Assembly: GCA_001785805.1 (NCBI GenBank)
Contig: MFUU01000003.1
Coordinates: 1-12,725, forward strand
From: Candidatus Nomurabacteria bacterium RIFCSPLOWO2_01_FULL_39_17
GTDB lineage: Bacteria > Patescibacteriota > Minisyncoccia > Phycocordibacterales > UBA9973
Direction: 5' to 3'
Length of the DNA stretch: 12,725 nucleotides
Part shown: positions 1 through 6,966 of the stretch, piece by piece
Layout of the letters: every line of letters begins with the position of its first letter
How positions within the stretch are numbered: position 1 is the first letter of the stretch
Made by a program: the position numbers and the translations under genes
The notes under the pieces: generated by a model
Database searches by the model: none
What the model saw: the letters and a program-made list of their open reading frames with translations, nothing else
Told to the model about the DNA's origin: nothing

Positions 1-1629
1 TCGGAGGGCTTTGGCAAGGTCTTTTAATTCTTCGCTCTTTAAGAGATGGAGCACTAAAACTCCGGCCGAAATGCCGATTATGCCAGAAATGAATCCCTGC
101 AAAAATATCCCCCAGAAGGTACTGGTGCCGAAAATTGGCGAAAAAACATTCAAACCAAGATAGGCTACAAATCCTATAAAGAATGAAGCTCCTAAACTCT
201 GAAAAAATGTTTTAGAAATAAAGACTTCTCCTGTCATAAAATCTCTTTTAATAAAGAACCAGTGTAAAATAAAATTCAAAATAGTGCCCACAGAATAGGC
301 AAATGGAAGCATTAGCACTTCTGTGCCGGGAATATCGGTCACTTTAAGCATTGATTCTATAAAATAACGGAAGAATATTATGTTGCGAAATGCATAAGTA
401 AAAAGAAAAGACAAAGCTACAATTAATACAGAACAAAGTAGATTTACTATGAGCGGACGCTTGGTGTCCCCCCGTGCATAATAGGCGCGAGATAAAAGAG
501 CTACCATGCCCTGTGCCATAACTGAAATGGAAAAGATGGCCAGAGACGCCGCTACAAGACGAGTATTGTCCCAAGAGAAGTTTCCTGAGCCAAGGATTAC
601 GCGCACTATCTGCGCTCGCAGAACGATAAAAAGAAAAGTTGCCGGAAGCGACCAGAATATTATTTGCCTAGCGGCAGATTTTAAATGGTTTTTAAAATCA
701 TCAATTTTGCCTTTTGAAAAAGATTTAGCCAGAGAAGGAAATGCGGCTACCGCATAAGACACTCCGATAATATTGAGTGGCACCGACTGCAGATTAAGAG
801 AGAGATTAAAAATTGAAATAGAACCAGCTTTTAAAAATGAGGCTAGGGCAATAATAGAGATAAGAGCTATGTTGTTAAAAGCCAATCCTAAAGTCCTCGG
901 AAATGAAGTTAGAATAGCGTGTTTTATATCAGGAAAATTAATTGAAGAAGAAAACTTCGGCGTAAATCCGTATCTATTTGACGCAAGTATTTGAATAAGA
1001 AAATGAGCCAGAGCTCCCAAGGCAACGCCATAAGCTAAACCATAAATATCAAAAATAGGATAAAGAAATACGACACCAATAATAATACCCAAATTATAAA
1101 AAATCGGGCTCAGAGAATAAATAAAAAACTTACGGAAGAGCTGGGTAATAGTGCCAAAAAGGTTAGAAAGCCCCATTAGAATGGGCGAAAGCAACATTAT
1201 GCGTGAAAGCATAATCACTTTCTCTTGATAGACCGGGGCAAACCCCGGAGCGATAAAGGAAACTAAAATCGGCATAAGAACAAATGCAAAAGCCGAAATA
1301 ACAACCAATGCAATAAAGAAAACTGTGAAAATATCATTGAAGAACTTGCGGGCTTCGTCCGTTACTCTATCGCCATGCATTCTGGCTACAATAGATGGAA
1401 TAATAACAGTGACCGAGGCAAGAGAAGCTATAGATATAAAAATAAGATCCGGTATCCTAAAGGCCGCATAATAAGTATCAAGAATAGTTGAAGGGCCGAT
1501 GAAATGCGCAATTGAACGATCTCGGAATAAACCAAGGATTTGGGACAAAAAAGCAAAAGAGCCTAAAAGAAGCGCGGCTTGGTTTAAGTTGTCGTATCCT
1601 TTTCCAAAAATTCTGAATATTCTTTCCAT
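1..1629 (-). CDS. murJ: Lipid II flippase MurJ (MviN family), C-terminus cut by window edge
   Basis: This frame is open from an ATG at 1629 to base 1, giving 543 codons with no stop, so the gene continues past the left edge. MurJ is a polytopic inner-membrane flippase that moves lipid II across the membrane for peptidoglycan synthesis. The N-terminus reads MERIFRIFGKGYDNLNQAAL, and then come family hallmarks: an LGLFRDRSIAH segment (residues about 32-42), DTYYAAFRIPDL (51-62), an APGF segment near residue 127, PLNIIGVSYAVAAFPSLAKS in the middle, and LLSRAYYARGDTKRPL later. Hydrophobic helices alternate along its whole length. The start has no clear Shine-Dalgarno; a TATTAT hexamer lies in the 92-base gap upstream without a good -35 partner. 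It follows an O-antigen-ligase-like gene in the same direction, an envelope-glycan context. The family assignment is firm; lipid II as substrate is inferred from the family. Confidence 0.93.
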   Translation of the reverse strand, partial: MERIFRIFGKGYDNLNQAALLLGSFAFLSQILGLFRDRSIAHFIGPSTILDTYYAAFRIPDLIFISIASLASVTVIIPSIVARMHGDRVTDEARKFFNDIFTVFFIALVVISAFAFVLMPILVSFIAPGFAPVYQEKVIMLSRIMLLSPILMGLSNLFGTITQLFRKFFIYSLSPIFYNLGIIIGVVFLYPIFDIYGLAYGVALGALAHFLIQILASNRYGFTPKFSSSINFPDIKHAILTSFPRTLGLAFNNIALISIIALASFLKAGSISIFNLSLNLQSVPLNIIGVSYAVAAFPSLAKSFSKGKIDDFKNHLKSAARQIIFWSLPATFLFIVLRAQIVRVILGSGNFSWDNTRLVAASLAIFSISVMAQGMVALLSRAYYARGDTKRPLIVNLLCSVLIVALSFLFTYAFRNIIFFRYFIESMLKVTDIPGTEVLMLPFAYSVGTILNFILHWFFIKRDFMTGEVFISKTFFQSLGASFFIGFVAYLGLNVFSPIFGTSTFWGIFLQGFISGIIGISAGVLVLHLLKSEELKDLAKALR

Positions 1630-1721
1630 CCCGACGAAATCAATTACCTGATAAACTGCTTACATAATAACATATGCATCGTGAATTTCGTACGAGATTA
1701 ATCCATTTATTTAATTATTTT

Positions 1722-3797
1722 TTAATTCCCGGACGCTGAAGTATTGGCGTTGGTATTTGAAGAAGATATGCCTTTCAGCGAATTGACGTATTGAATTAAA
1801 TCTTTATTGGTAGGAGCCAAAGCTAGCGCTTTTTCGGCGTACGACAAAGCGCTGGAATTATTTCCTTCACTTTTGGCGATTTGAGAAAGAACAATGAAAG
1901 CGTCAATGTAATCGGCTTTTAAAGAAAGCGCGGCATTGGCGTAATCTTTGGCTTCCTCAATTTTATTATTGGTAAAAGCTGTGCGGGAAAGCGCTAGCTG
2001 AATACCCGGGTTGAGCGGATTCAACAATGAAGCTTGCTTATACGCTTCAATAGCTTTATCGTAAGACCCCTCCACGCCCAATGCAGCCAGCAAGTTAAAT
2101 ATCGAACCTGACATCGTGAAGTTCTGATAGTTTTCTTTGTTAAAGCTAACAGCCGAGTTTGCTCCGCCCAAAGCTTGGTCAAGATTCCTTTGCAAGCTGG
2201 CTTTTTCTTCGTCGGTCAGAGCTGAATCCTTAGAAATCAGAGAATTAAGCTTTAAAAGATATACCTGGGAATAACTTCTCAAATATAAATCATTTTGATA
2301 AAGCAAATTAGCCTTACCAATGCTGCTCTCGGCAATATCTATCGTTTCGGCATTTAAGGCTTGTGAGAAAAAAGAAACAGAGGCTAGACGTTCTACATAC
2401 TTAAAACCGGCAACAAAGGAAATAACCATGACAAAAATCAATAACAATAGTGAGAAGAAACTTTTCTTCGGATTGCTGGAAAATGTTATTGTTATTTCTC
2501 CGCCCGGAATACCGGAACTAAACAAGCTCACAAAAATTCCAATACAGGCAAAAGCTAAAGAGAATAAAACCATACCGGTCGGATAAAAGAAAGCCGCAAC
2601 CAGCAGATAAAGAGACATGAGGAAAAACATCGGTATGGTCTTGTCGCCGCTATTCTTAAAAACTGAAAATAAAGAAGTCGCGCCGGTAAACAAATAAATA
2701 AACAAAAATATCAGCAAAGACAAAATGCCGAGCGCTCCGGTGGTCGAAACCAGCGTGGGCAATAATCCGGAGCCGAAATCAAAACGGGTGTCCCAAAACG
2801 GGGTATTGTTAATTCCTATCGGCTTATACATTGACCAAATATCCCCGAACCTGTTAGGACCAATTCCTAAAATCGGATTTTTCACAAGGGCCGTTTTGGC
2901 GACGGATACTGTGGCGGTAAAAGACGGGCTTACTTCGATATTGGACAATGCCAAGCGATTCGGTATGTATCCCCCGATTAATTGACCGGACATGAAAAAC
3001 AACAGCGGAATAAGGATAAAAATAAAAGATATGATCGGGAATTTTATATTTACCCCGGATTCTTTGTTTTCATGGAAAGATAAGGAAACCTTGTAAATAA
3101 AAATAATCAAAGAGAAACCGCCCAAGAGAGCCCAGGCCAAGGGAGAATTGATGGCGGCAAGCAAGAAAACTGAAAGAAGCATCAATATGCCGAGAATTAA
3201 TTTTTTCAATTTAGAAATGGAAAAAAATTCCATTATAAAAAGAGAAATGATACAAAAAAATCCGGTAAATATCCCAAATGCATTCCAGGAACCCAGAATA
3301 TTGTCGGTCTTGGCGCCCAAGACACCCAGAGACAAAACTTCAGGAAAAAATAAATGCAAAGCCTGAAAAACCAAAACAAGAGCGGAAGACGCGATTAATC
3401 CGAATAAAACAGTTTCCACTTTTTTGCCATTTTTAATAAGCATTGACGAAGCCAGCATCAGGATGAAAAAAGCAAACACAGACCAGAAAGAACCAATGTC
3501 AAACATGGTGCCAAAGAAAGAAACTTGCCTGGCGGAAGAGAAGAATGCCGAGAGAAAAAACACCGTCACCAAGCCGGCGCCGGAAAGCAATAGCCAGGAC
3601 TTGGGTAGAGTTATTCTGCCGTCGGAGAACCGCGACATGGTCCAAAAGATAATCGAAACCACCAAGCCCACGACCAGCAGCAGGCCCTTGGATGTTTCTA
3701 CGGAAATTCTGGTAAAGGGCAAAAAGAAAATCGGCAACAATACTATTACTAAAAACAACGACACAAAAGATAGCCTATCTAAAAGATTTGATAACAT
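1722..3797 (-). CDS. O-antigen ligase-like (Wzy/WaaL type) membrane protein with C-terminal TPR repeats
   Basis: A 691-residue protein. Residues 1-465 are a run of roughly a dozen hydrophobic helices, starting with a strong one at about 8-28. A motif ILGIGPNRFG at 309-318 lies in the long external loop after helix-rich sequence and matches the GxGPxxF signature of the O-antigen ligase/polymerase superfamily (PF04932), enzymes that polymerise or transfer lipid-linked polysaccharide outside the membrane. After a last helix (about 447-465) comes a soluble part. Residues about 563-671 contain TPR-like repeats (YDKAIEAYKQASLLNPLNP, then SALSYAEKALALAPTN), and the end is a Ser/Asn-rich tail. The start at 3797 is the first ATG after a promoter-like sequence. 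No Shine-Dalgarno is visible. Membrane-plus-TPR fusions of this kind could also act in S-layer or pilin glycosylation. The substrate cannot be told from sequence. Confidence 0.85.
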   Translation of the reverse strand: MLSNLLDRLSFVSLFLVIVLLPIFFLPFTRISVETSKGLLLVVGLVVSIIFWTMSRFSDGRITLPKSWLLLSGAGLVTVFFLSAFFSSARQVSFFGTMFDIGSFWSVFAFFILMLASSMLIKNGKKVETVLFGLIASSALVLVFQALHLFFPEVLSLGVLGAKTDNILGSWNAFGIFTGFFCIISLFIMEFFSISKLKKLILGILMLLSVFLLAAINSPLAWALLGGFSLIIFIYKVSLSFHENKESGVNIKFPIISFIFILIPLLFFMSGQLIGGYIPNRLALSNIEVSPSFTATVSVAKTALVKNPILGIGPNRFGDIWSMYKPIGINNTPFWDTRFDFGSGLLPTLVSTTGALGILSLLIFLFIYLFTGATSLFSVFKNSGDKTIPMFFLMSLYLLVAAFFYPTGMVLFSLAFACIGIFVSLFSSGIPGGEITITFSSNPKKSFFSLLLLIFVMVISFVAGFKYVERLASVSFFSQALNAETIDIAESSIGKANLLYQNDLYLRSYSQVYLLKLNSLISKDSALTDEEKASLQRNLDQALGGANSAVSFNKENYQNFTMSGSIFNLLAALGVEGSYDKAIEAYKQASLLNPLNPGIQLALSRTAFTNNKIEEAKDYANAALSLKADYIDAFIVLSQIAKSEGNNSSALSYAEKALALAPTNKDLIQYVNSLKGISSSNTNANTSASGN

Positions 3798-3856
3798 ATT
3801 TTTATTTTTTAAAATATTTATAATTTATAATAAAAGTGAAATACACTTACACTTGT

Positions 3857-3885
3857 ATTGTACACAATAAGACTTATCAATGCAA
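3857..3885 (-). promoter_or_regulatory. Candidate sigma70-type promoter for the O-antigen-ligase-like gene
   Basis: On the minus strand TTGCAT (3885-3880) and TACAAT (3862-3857) are separated by exactly 17 bases. The -10 matches 5 of 6 consensus bases, the -35 only 3 of 6. Transcription from here would leave a leader of about 50 nt before the ATG at 3797. It begins right after the leuS stop, so the gene may be expressed apart from leuS. A weak 5-bp hairpin (AAGTG/CACTT, 3834-3848) lies in the leader. Confidence 0.45.
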
Positions 3886-6800
3886 CTAAACAACGATGTT
3901 TATAAGTCTATTTTTGACGTAAATGGTTTTTTGAACGCTCCGGCCCGCCATAAATCCTAAAATAGCCTTATGTGCAAGAGCTTTTCTTGTTACTTCTTTT
4001 TCTCCATCATCGGCTGGTATTATTATTTCGGCCTTAACTTTACCGTTGACCTGCACCGCAATTTTTATTTCTTCGTCCTTAATCAAGCCTTCATGCCATT
4101 TGGGCCAATCAGAAAGATGGATAGTATTTTTCTCCCCCAGCATAGTCCACAATTCTTCTGTCGCATGTGGCGCGAACGGAGCAAGAATTTGCAAAAACAT
4201 TTTAAAATCTTTAACTGAAACAGTTTTTGTTTTCTCCATCTCTGTCGCCAAAATCATCATTGCAGAAATGGCAGTATTGAAGTGCATATCTTCTATGTCT
4301 TCTGAAACTTTTTTTATTGTTTTGTGAAGAAGTTTAGTTAGTGAACCTGTATACCTTTGCGAATGATTGACGTTGCGGAGCAAGAAATCCTGAGTAAGGG
4401 TATCAGGTGAAACTAACTTGTCAGCAACAGGAAAATTCTGTGCGCTTGACCCTTCCCCTTCGGGGTGGGACTTACGCGACACAGAATTTTCCTGTTGCTG
4501 CAAGTATGAAGCAATTCTCCAAACTTTTTCAATGAATCTGCGCGCGCCTATAATACTTTCTGTAGACCAGGCCACAGATTGATCAAATGGACCCATAAAC
4601 ATCTCATACAGACGAAGAGTATCGGCGCCGTAAATTTTTACCATTTCATCTGGATTAATCACATTGCCGAGAGATTTAGACATTTTTACTCCACCTTCGC
4701 CCAAAATCATTCCGTGCGAAGTGCGCTTTTTATACGGTTCGGGTGTCGGCACGAGCTTTAAATCAAAGAGAAATTTGTGCCAGAAACGGGAATATAAAAG
4801 ATGTAAAGTGGTATGTTCATTGCCTCCGTTATACCAATCCACCCCGTTGGAAGTAGCCGTGCCACGGTCCGAAGGACTCGCGACAACGTCACGAGCGCGA
4901 CTTCTAACGGGGTCAACTCCTAACCAATAACGCAAGTTTTTCATTGAAGCGAATTCTTTTGCGTTCTTCGGGTCAGTATAGCGAAGATAATACCAGCTTG
5001 AACCTGCCCAATTCGGCATGGTGTCTGTTTCCCTCTTTGCCTTGCCTTTACATAGTGGACACCGAGTGTCCACGAAACTTTTAATGTTTGCAAGAGGTGA
5101 TTCACCATTTTCTGTCGGCTGGTAATTTTTAACTTTCGGGAGTTCCACCGGTAAATCTTTATCCGGCACCGGCACTACTCCACACTTTTCGCAATGCACC
5201 ACCGGTATCGGTTCGCCCCAATATCTCTGCCTTGAAAATACCCAGTCGCGGAGCTTGAAGGTTATTTTTTCTTCCCCCTCCACGAATTTCACAATTTCCT
5301 TTTTTGCTTTTTCAGAATCTAAGCCATCAAATTGTCCCGAATTAACCAATGAATCTTTATGTTTCCCATTGAAACCAATATAAGCACTTTGAGAGAGAGC
5401 TAGTTCTAAAGCAAGTTTATTATTTCCAAACATTGTTGAAGCAAATATTTCTTTGATATCAACCCACTTAATTTCATGTTTTTCTTTTTCTCTGGGTAAA
5501 ACAACTTCTGGTTCATCACTTAGAAGCTCTAGAACAACTGGGTGATCAATTCTAGAACGCCATTCATTTTTATGTTCAGCATAAAAATGCGATTCAATAC
5601 TGATTGGTGAAACAAAAATAGCTCTAGTCTTATATCCTGTCTCTTCTAATACCTCTCGTTCTGCTGCTTTTTCTGGCAACTCTCCTTCATTAATACCACC
5701 AATAACACCACTTAACCAGTCATACTCTTTCCACTTTAACATTAACACTTTTTTTCCATCACGACTTTTTACAATACCGGTGATGGTATTTCTATGTACT
5801 ACATCGTCTCTTTTATTTTCTATACCAAAAACTGGCTGAATAACTTGTTTAATCGGCAAATTATATTTCTTGGCAAATTCGAAATCCCGCTCATCATGCG
5901 CCGGCACGGCCATTATTGCCCCGGTGCCATAACTCGCAAGCACATAATCAGCTATCCAAATTGGAATTTTCTCTTTAGTTGCCGGATTAATAGCATAAGC
6001 ACCGGTAAATACGCCGGTTTTATCTTTCTCGGCATTCATTCGGTCTAAATCTGATTTTTTCTTTGATTTTGTCACGTAATTAGTTACGTAATTTTTCTGA
6101 CTTGGAGTAGTTATGAGGTTCACAAGTTTATGCTCCGGTGCAAGTACTAAGTACGTTGCGCCGTATATAGTATCTGGTCTGGTAGTAAAAACTTTTATTG
6201 AAATCGTTAGGTCTTGCCTAACGACAAAGTTAATCTCCGCCCCCTCGCTTTTCCCTATCCAATTTCTCTGCGCCAGTTTTATCTGTGGCAAATAATTCAC
6301 TGTATCTAAATCTTTATCAAGTCTTTCAGCATACTTGGTAATCGCAAGCATCCATTGCTCTTTCTCTCTTTTTTCCACTTTAGCCCCGCATCGCTCACAA
6401 CAGCCATTAACAACTTCCTCATTGGCAAGGCCGATTTTATCTTGCGGGCACCAATTTATCGCTATTTTAGCCTTATACGCCAAGTCTTTTTTAAGGAATT
6501 GTAGAAATATCCATTGCGTCCATTTATAGTATTTCGGGTCAGTGGTATTTATTTCTCGCGACCAATCAAAAGAAATTCCGAGAGATTTTATCTGTCGGCG
6601 AAAGGTATTACTATTTTCTTTAGTAACTACTTTTGGATCTTTGCCTGTTTTTATCGCATAATTCTCGGTAGGAAGCCCAAAGGCATCCCAGCCGATAGGA
6701 TAGAGCACATTGAAACCTTGCATTCTTTTATACCGCGAAATAATATCCATCCCGATATACGGCCGCGGATGTCCGACATGTAATCCATCGCCGGATGGAT

Positions 6801-6954
6801 ATGGAAATTCGATTAAAGAATAAAATTTTTTATTCTTTAATCGCCCCGTAGCGAGCTTTGCTCTGGTACTGGGGCTTTTAGCATTATAGACACCTTTCTT
6901 TTCCCACTCTTTCTGCCATTTGTTTTCAATTTTTTTGTGGTTGTAATTTTTCAT
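3886..6954 (-). CDS. leuS: Leucyl-tRNA synthetase with Nudix domain and palindromic insertions
   Basis: A class I synthetase that charges tRNA-Leu, 1022 residues long against roughly 800-880 for typical bacterial LeuRS. Catalytic signatures are FPYPSGDGLHVGH (50-62, HIGH motif) and KMSKS (758-762). The CP1 editing domain has the threonine-rich TTRPDT (257-262) and HDERDFEFA (353-361). The second zinc ribbon is intact (C588, C591, C632, C635). In the first, the CxxC partner is missing: CPQD at 169-172. The anticodon-binding part and a terminal ubiquitin-like piece (IAVQVNGKVKAEI) are present. The excess length comes from a complete Nudix domain (about 376-520) and in-frame palindromes at residues 27-49, 681-705, 817-847 and 846-875. 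A short hairpin covers residues 244-251. The start ATG lies 12 nt after the upstream gene's stop, with no good Shine-Dalgarno, which suggests translation within one transcript. All core motifs are intact, so the enzyme is probably functional. Confidence 0.96.
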   Translation of the reverse strand: MKNYNHKKIENKWQKEWEKKGVYNAKSPSTRAKLATGRLKNKKFYSLIEFPYPSGDGLHVGHPRPYIGMDIISRYKRMQGFNVLYPIGWDAFGLPTENYAIKTGKDPKVVTKENSNTFRRQIKSLGISFDWSREINTTDPKYYKWTQWIFLQFLKKDLAYKAKIAINWCPQDKIGLANEEVVNGCCERCGAKVEKREKEQWMLAITKYAERLDKDLDTVNYLPQIKLAQRNWIGKSEGAEINFVVRQDLTISIKVFTTRPDTIYGATYLVLAPEHKLVNLITTPSQKNYVTNYVTKSKKKSDLDRMNAEKDKTGVFTGAYAINPATKEKIPIWIADYVLASYGTGAIMAVPAHDERDFEFAKKYNLPIKQVIQPVFGIENKRDDVVHRNTITGIVKSRDGKKVLMLKWKEYDWLSGVIGGINEGELPEKAAEREVLEETGYKTRAIFVSPISIESHFYAEHKNEWRSRIDHPVVLELLSDEPEVVLPREKEKHEIKWVDIKEIFASTMFGNNKLALELALSQSAYIGFNGKHKDSLVNSGQFDGLDSEKAKKEIVKFVEGEEKITFKLRDWVFSRQRYWGEPIPVVHCEKCGVVPVPDKDLPVELPKVKNYQPTENGESPLANIKSFVDTRCPLCKGKAKRETDTMPNWAGSSWYYLRYTDPKNAKEFASMKNLRYWLGVDPVRSRARDVVASPSDRGTATSNGVDWYNGGNEHTTLHLLYSRFWHKFLFDLKLVPTPEPYKKRTSHGMILGEGGVKMSKSLGNVINPDEMVKIYGADTLRLYEMFMGPFDQSVAWSTESIIGARRFIEKVWRIASYLQQQENSVSRKSHPEGEGSSAQNFPVADKLVSPDTLTQDFLLRNVNHSQRYTGSLTKLLHKTIKKVSEDIEDMHFNTAISAMMILATEMEKTKTVSVKDFKMFLQILAPFAPHATEELWTMLGEKNTIHLSDWPKWHEGLIKDEEIKIAVQVNGKVKAEIIIPADDGEKEVTRKALAHKAILGFMAGRSVQKTIYVKNRLINIVV
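4330..4419 (-). repeat. In-frame palindromic element in leuS, copy 1 of the 61-nt family
   Basis: Bases 4350-4410 match 9131-9191 in ychF at 51 of 61 positions without gaps, and 9 of the 10 differences are transitions. Both are read in the same frame as SPDxxxQDFLLRNVNHSQ (leuS 849-866). The copy folds back on itself: ATACCTTTGC (4351-4360) with GTAAGGGTAT (4394-4403), then CCTG/CAGG, then outer arms AAGTTTAGTT (4330-4339) with AACTAACTT (4411-4419). The outer arms lie outside the shared 61 nt. The element lies in the linker before the conserved LTKLLHKTIKKV segment, where typical LeuRS has only a few residues. Confidence 0.85.
4416..4505 (-). repeat. In-frame long palindrome in leuS (21-bp perfect arms)
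   Basis: Arms 4422-4442 and 4480-4500 are perfect reverse complements over 21 bases. With one bulged T (4421) the pairing continues through ACTTG (4416-4420) and CAAGT (4501-4505). The 37-base centre has its own nested hairpin: CCC/GGG (4450-4452, 4467-4469) and CCCC-TTC-GGGG (4455-4465). It encodes the low-complexity SVSRKSHPEGEGSSA inside residues 817-847. It abuts the 61-nt element, so the two hairpins sit back to back in the same linker. The left-hand protein sequence RIASYLQQQ looks native, which makes the other arm its inverted copy; this is inference. Confidence 0.82.
4841..4913 (-). repeat. In-frame palindromic insertion before VDWYNGG in leuS
   Basis: Arms 4841-4857 and 4897-4913 pair at 15 of 17 positions (ACCCCGTT and AACGGGGT outermost). 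Inside are CGTG/CACG (4858-4861, 4890-4893) and a GTCC-GAA-GGAC hairpin (4867-4877). It adds about 25 residues (DPVRSRARDVVASPSDRGTA onward, residues 681-705). The highly conserved VDWYNGGxEHTTLHLLYSRF of LeuRS follows at 705. GVD occurs at both edges of the insertion (679-681 and 704-706) with different codons. Confidence 0.8.
5395..5829 (-). other. Nudix hydrolase domain inserted in the LeuRS editing domain
   Basis: LeuRS residues about 376-520. The Nudix box GX5EX7REUXEEXGU is met exactly: G419, E425, R433, E434, V435, E437, E438, G440, Y441 (bases 5632-5700). A beta-rich stretch precedes it (NTITGIVKSRDGKKVLMLKW), and the segment after it (HPVVLELL, then HEIKWVDIKEI) fits the rest of a Nudix fold. 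Flanking LeuRS sequence is continuous: DFEFAKKYNLPIKQVI before it and SLVNSGQFDGLDSEKAKKEI after it are normally joined by a short loop. The catalytic residues needed to bind Mg and hydrolyse a nucleoside diphosphate derivative are all present, so activity is plausible. The substrate is unknown. Confidence 0.88.
6204..6224 (-). repeat. Short perfect hairpin in leuS (REP-like)
   Basis: TCGTTAGG (6204-6211) and CCTAACGA (6217-6224) form a perfect 8-bp stem around a 5-base loop, encoding VVRQDLTI (244-251) in a variable strand just before the editing-domain TTRPDT motif. Its size, 8-9-bp stem and 5-base loop, is like the hairpins flanking the transposase gene, but the sequence differs. Confidence 0.55.
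6810..6875 (-). repeat. In-frame double palindrome near the leuS start
   Basis: Two adjacent hairpins. One (6843-6875) pairs GCCCC with GGGGC, GTA with TAC (one bulged T at 6870), and GAGC with GCTC around a TTT loop. The other (6810-6843) is a perfect 16-bp inverted repeat with a 2-base centre, CGATTAAAGAATAAAA against TTTTATTCTTTAATCG. In protein this gives SPSTRAKLATGRLKNK before KFYSLIEFPYPSG, where LeuRS normally has a short linker. KFYSLIE is the expected native sequence, so the RLKNK half looks like an inverted copy of it. Confidence 0.8.
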
Positions 6955-6966
6955 TATAAGCTTCTT

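Noticed and set aside
344..574. Minus-strand 76-codon open frame inside murJ
   Set aside because: It is in a different frame from the MurJ reading, which is unbroken across the region and carries the family motifs.
506..994. Plus-strand open frames over murJ
   Set aside because: They lie antisense to a continuous, clearly recognisable MurJ frame and show no family features of their own.
1233..1248. CCGGGG/CCCCGG hairpin in murJ as another inserted element
   Set aside because: It encodes the APGFAP segment that MurJ proteins normally have at this place; it is short and explained by coding.
1820..1998. 12-base inverted match (AGCTAGCGCTTT and AAAGCGCTAGCT) in the TPR region
   Set aside because: The two sites are far apart and encode Ala-Leu-rich TPR helices, so a chance match is likely.
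6060..6100. Tandem 12-nt duplication giving NYVTNYVT in LeuRS
   Set aside because: The stretch has the length expected for the family here, so it is not an insertion; the repeat may be drift.
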